Shown here: piece after piece, positions 5,283 through 5,558 of the stretch
Position numbering within the stretch: position 1 is the stretch's first letter
Layout of the letters: each line of letters begins with the position of its first letter
Source of the DNA: JAMBLL01 sp964460075
GTDB taxonomy: Bacteria > Actinomycetota > Acidimicrobiia > Spongiisociales > UBA5794
Assembly: GCA_964460075.1 (NCBI GenBank)
Contig: CAYWPC010000051.1
Coordinates: 1-5,558 of the forward strand
Direction: 5' to 3'
DNA length: 5,558 nucleotides
Program-made: the position numbers and the translations under genes
The notes under the pieces: model-generated
What the model was told of the DNA's origin: nothing
Database searches by the model: none
The model's input: only the letters and a program-made list of their open reading frames with translations

Positions 5283-5558
5283 TCAGGGATGTGGTCGATA
5301 TCTGGAAGGCGGGACCCCGACTAAGCGACGAAAGGTGGAACTGAACGCAGCGATATCCGTGTAGCCGGCAGCCATTGCCGCTTCTCCGATCGTTGTGGCA
5401 GGATCGGTGGCAACGTCCTTGGCGTGTTCGAAGCGAAGACGTTGCAGATATCGCGATGGCGGCTCTCCGGTTGCCGCGCTGAAGCGCCGTGTGATGGGTC
5501 CCGAGAATGGCCTGGGCGTCACGCTGTAGGACCTGGTGGGGGCTGTAGAGCGCCTGGT
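5283..5558 (-). pseudogene. AraC-family transcriptional regulator, C-terminal domain, frame-broken and cut by the window edge
   Basis: Residues from about 5490 to the TGA at 5283 form most of an AraC/XylS DNA-binding domain: RRFSAATGEPPSRYLQRLRF, then TTIGEAAMAAGYTDIAAF (second helix-turn-helix) and the family signature FRRLVGVPPSRYR. Upstream in that frame the residues no longer fit. One frame over (5556 to about 5479) reads HQVLQRDAQAILGTHHTALQ, which aligns with the missing first helix-turn-helix (usual pattern D-ARALGVSPRTLQRRF). The two frames join exactly as TALQRRFSAATG if one copy of an 11-base repeat, CGGCGCTTCAG, is restored after 5479-5489. Assembly collapse or a real slippage deletion both fit. 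As given, the protein would lose half of its DNA-binding domain. The ligand-binding N-terminal domain is outside the window, so the effector is unknown. It lies upstream of and codirectional with the SRPBCC gene. Confidence 0.82.

Noticed and set aside
1..5558. CRISPR array, insertion sequence, integrase, phage or other defence genes
   Set aside because: No regularly spaced repeats, terminal inverted repeats, or recombinase or transposase motifs were found on either strand.

Overview
The window is 5.5 kb of GC-rich bacterial DNA made of two assembly pieces joined by a run of exactly 100 N (2742-2841). The organism is probably a high-GC Gram-positive, and Actinomycetota is the best guess. This rests on codon bias toward G/C, many GTG/TTG starts, two short-signal-peptide lipoproteins and a YeiB/DUF418 protein. 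No 16S rRNA or other marker gene is present, so it stays an inference. The 100-N run is the usual placeholder for a gap of unknown size, so the order of the two halves is a scaffolding claim, not something read directly.

Left piece (1-2741). The 3' half of a tRNA-Asn(GTT) gene opens the window. A type II toxin-antitoxin operon of the HipBA kind follows on the minus strand: an XRE-family antitoxin/repressor (hipB, 1511-1825) and a HipA-type serine/threonine kinase toxin (hipA, 252-1514). They overlap by four bases, and the operon ends in a strong hairpin whose loop carries the hipA stop codon. An AT-rich control region (about 1843-1905) holds promoter elements and two inverted repeats, each with an 8-bp spacer and with centres 20 bp apart, the same geometry as the classical hip operators. 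To the right on the plus strand is the C-terminal half of a YeiB/DUF418 membrane protein with no N-terminal half and no good start. It looks like a gene remnant next to the toxin-antitoxin module. Its final codon is cut by the gap (TA then N) and is probably the stop.

Right piece (2842-5558). A plus-strand gene encodes a 306-residue secreted lipoprotein of unknown function. Converging on it from the other strand is a second, small lipoprotein gene (about 110 residues) that reads only if two single-base losses are repaired. Further right, also on the minus strand, are an intact SRPBCC/polyketide-cyclase-like protein (best start TTG at 5123) and the C-terminal DNA-binding domain of an AraC-family regulator. 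The AraC gene is frame-broken in a way exactly explained by loss of one copy of an 11-bp repeat. Two damaged genes within 1.5 kb point either to sequencing or assembly error in this contig or to local gene decay.

No CRISPR array, transposase, integrase, rRNA or phage gene is visible. The one coherent functional system is the HipBA module. The clearest non-routine signals are its operator layout, the truncated DUF418 neighbour, and the two reconstructable broken genes on the right.
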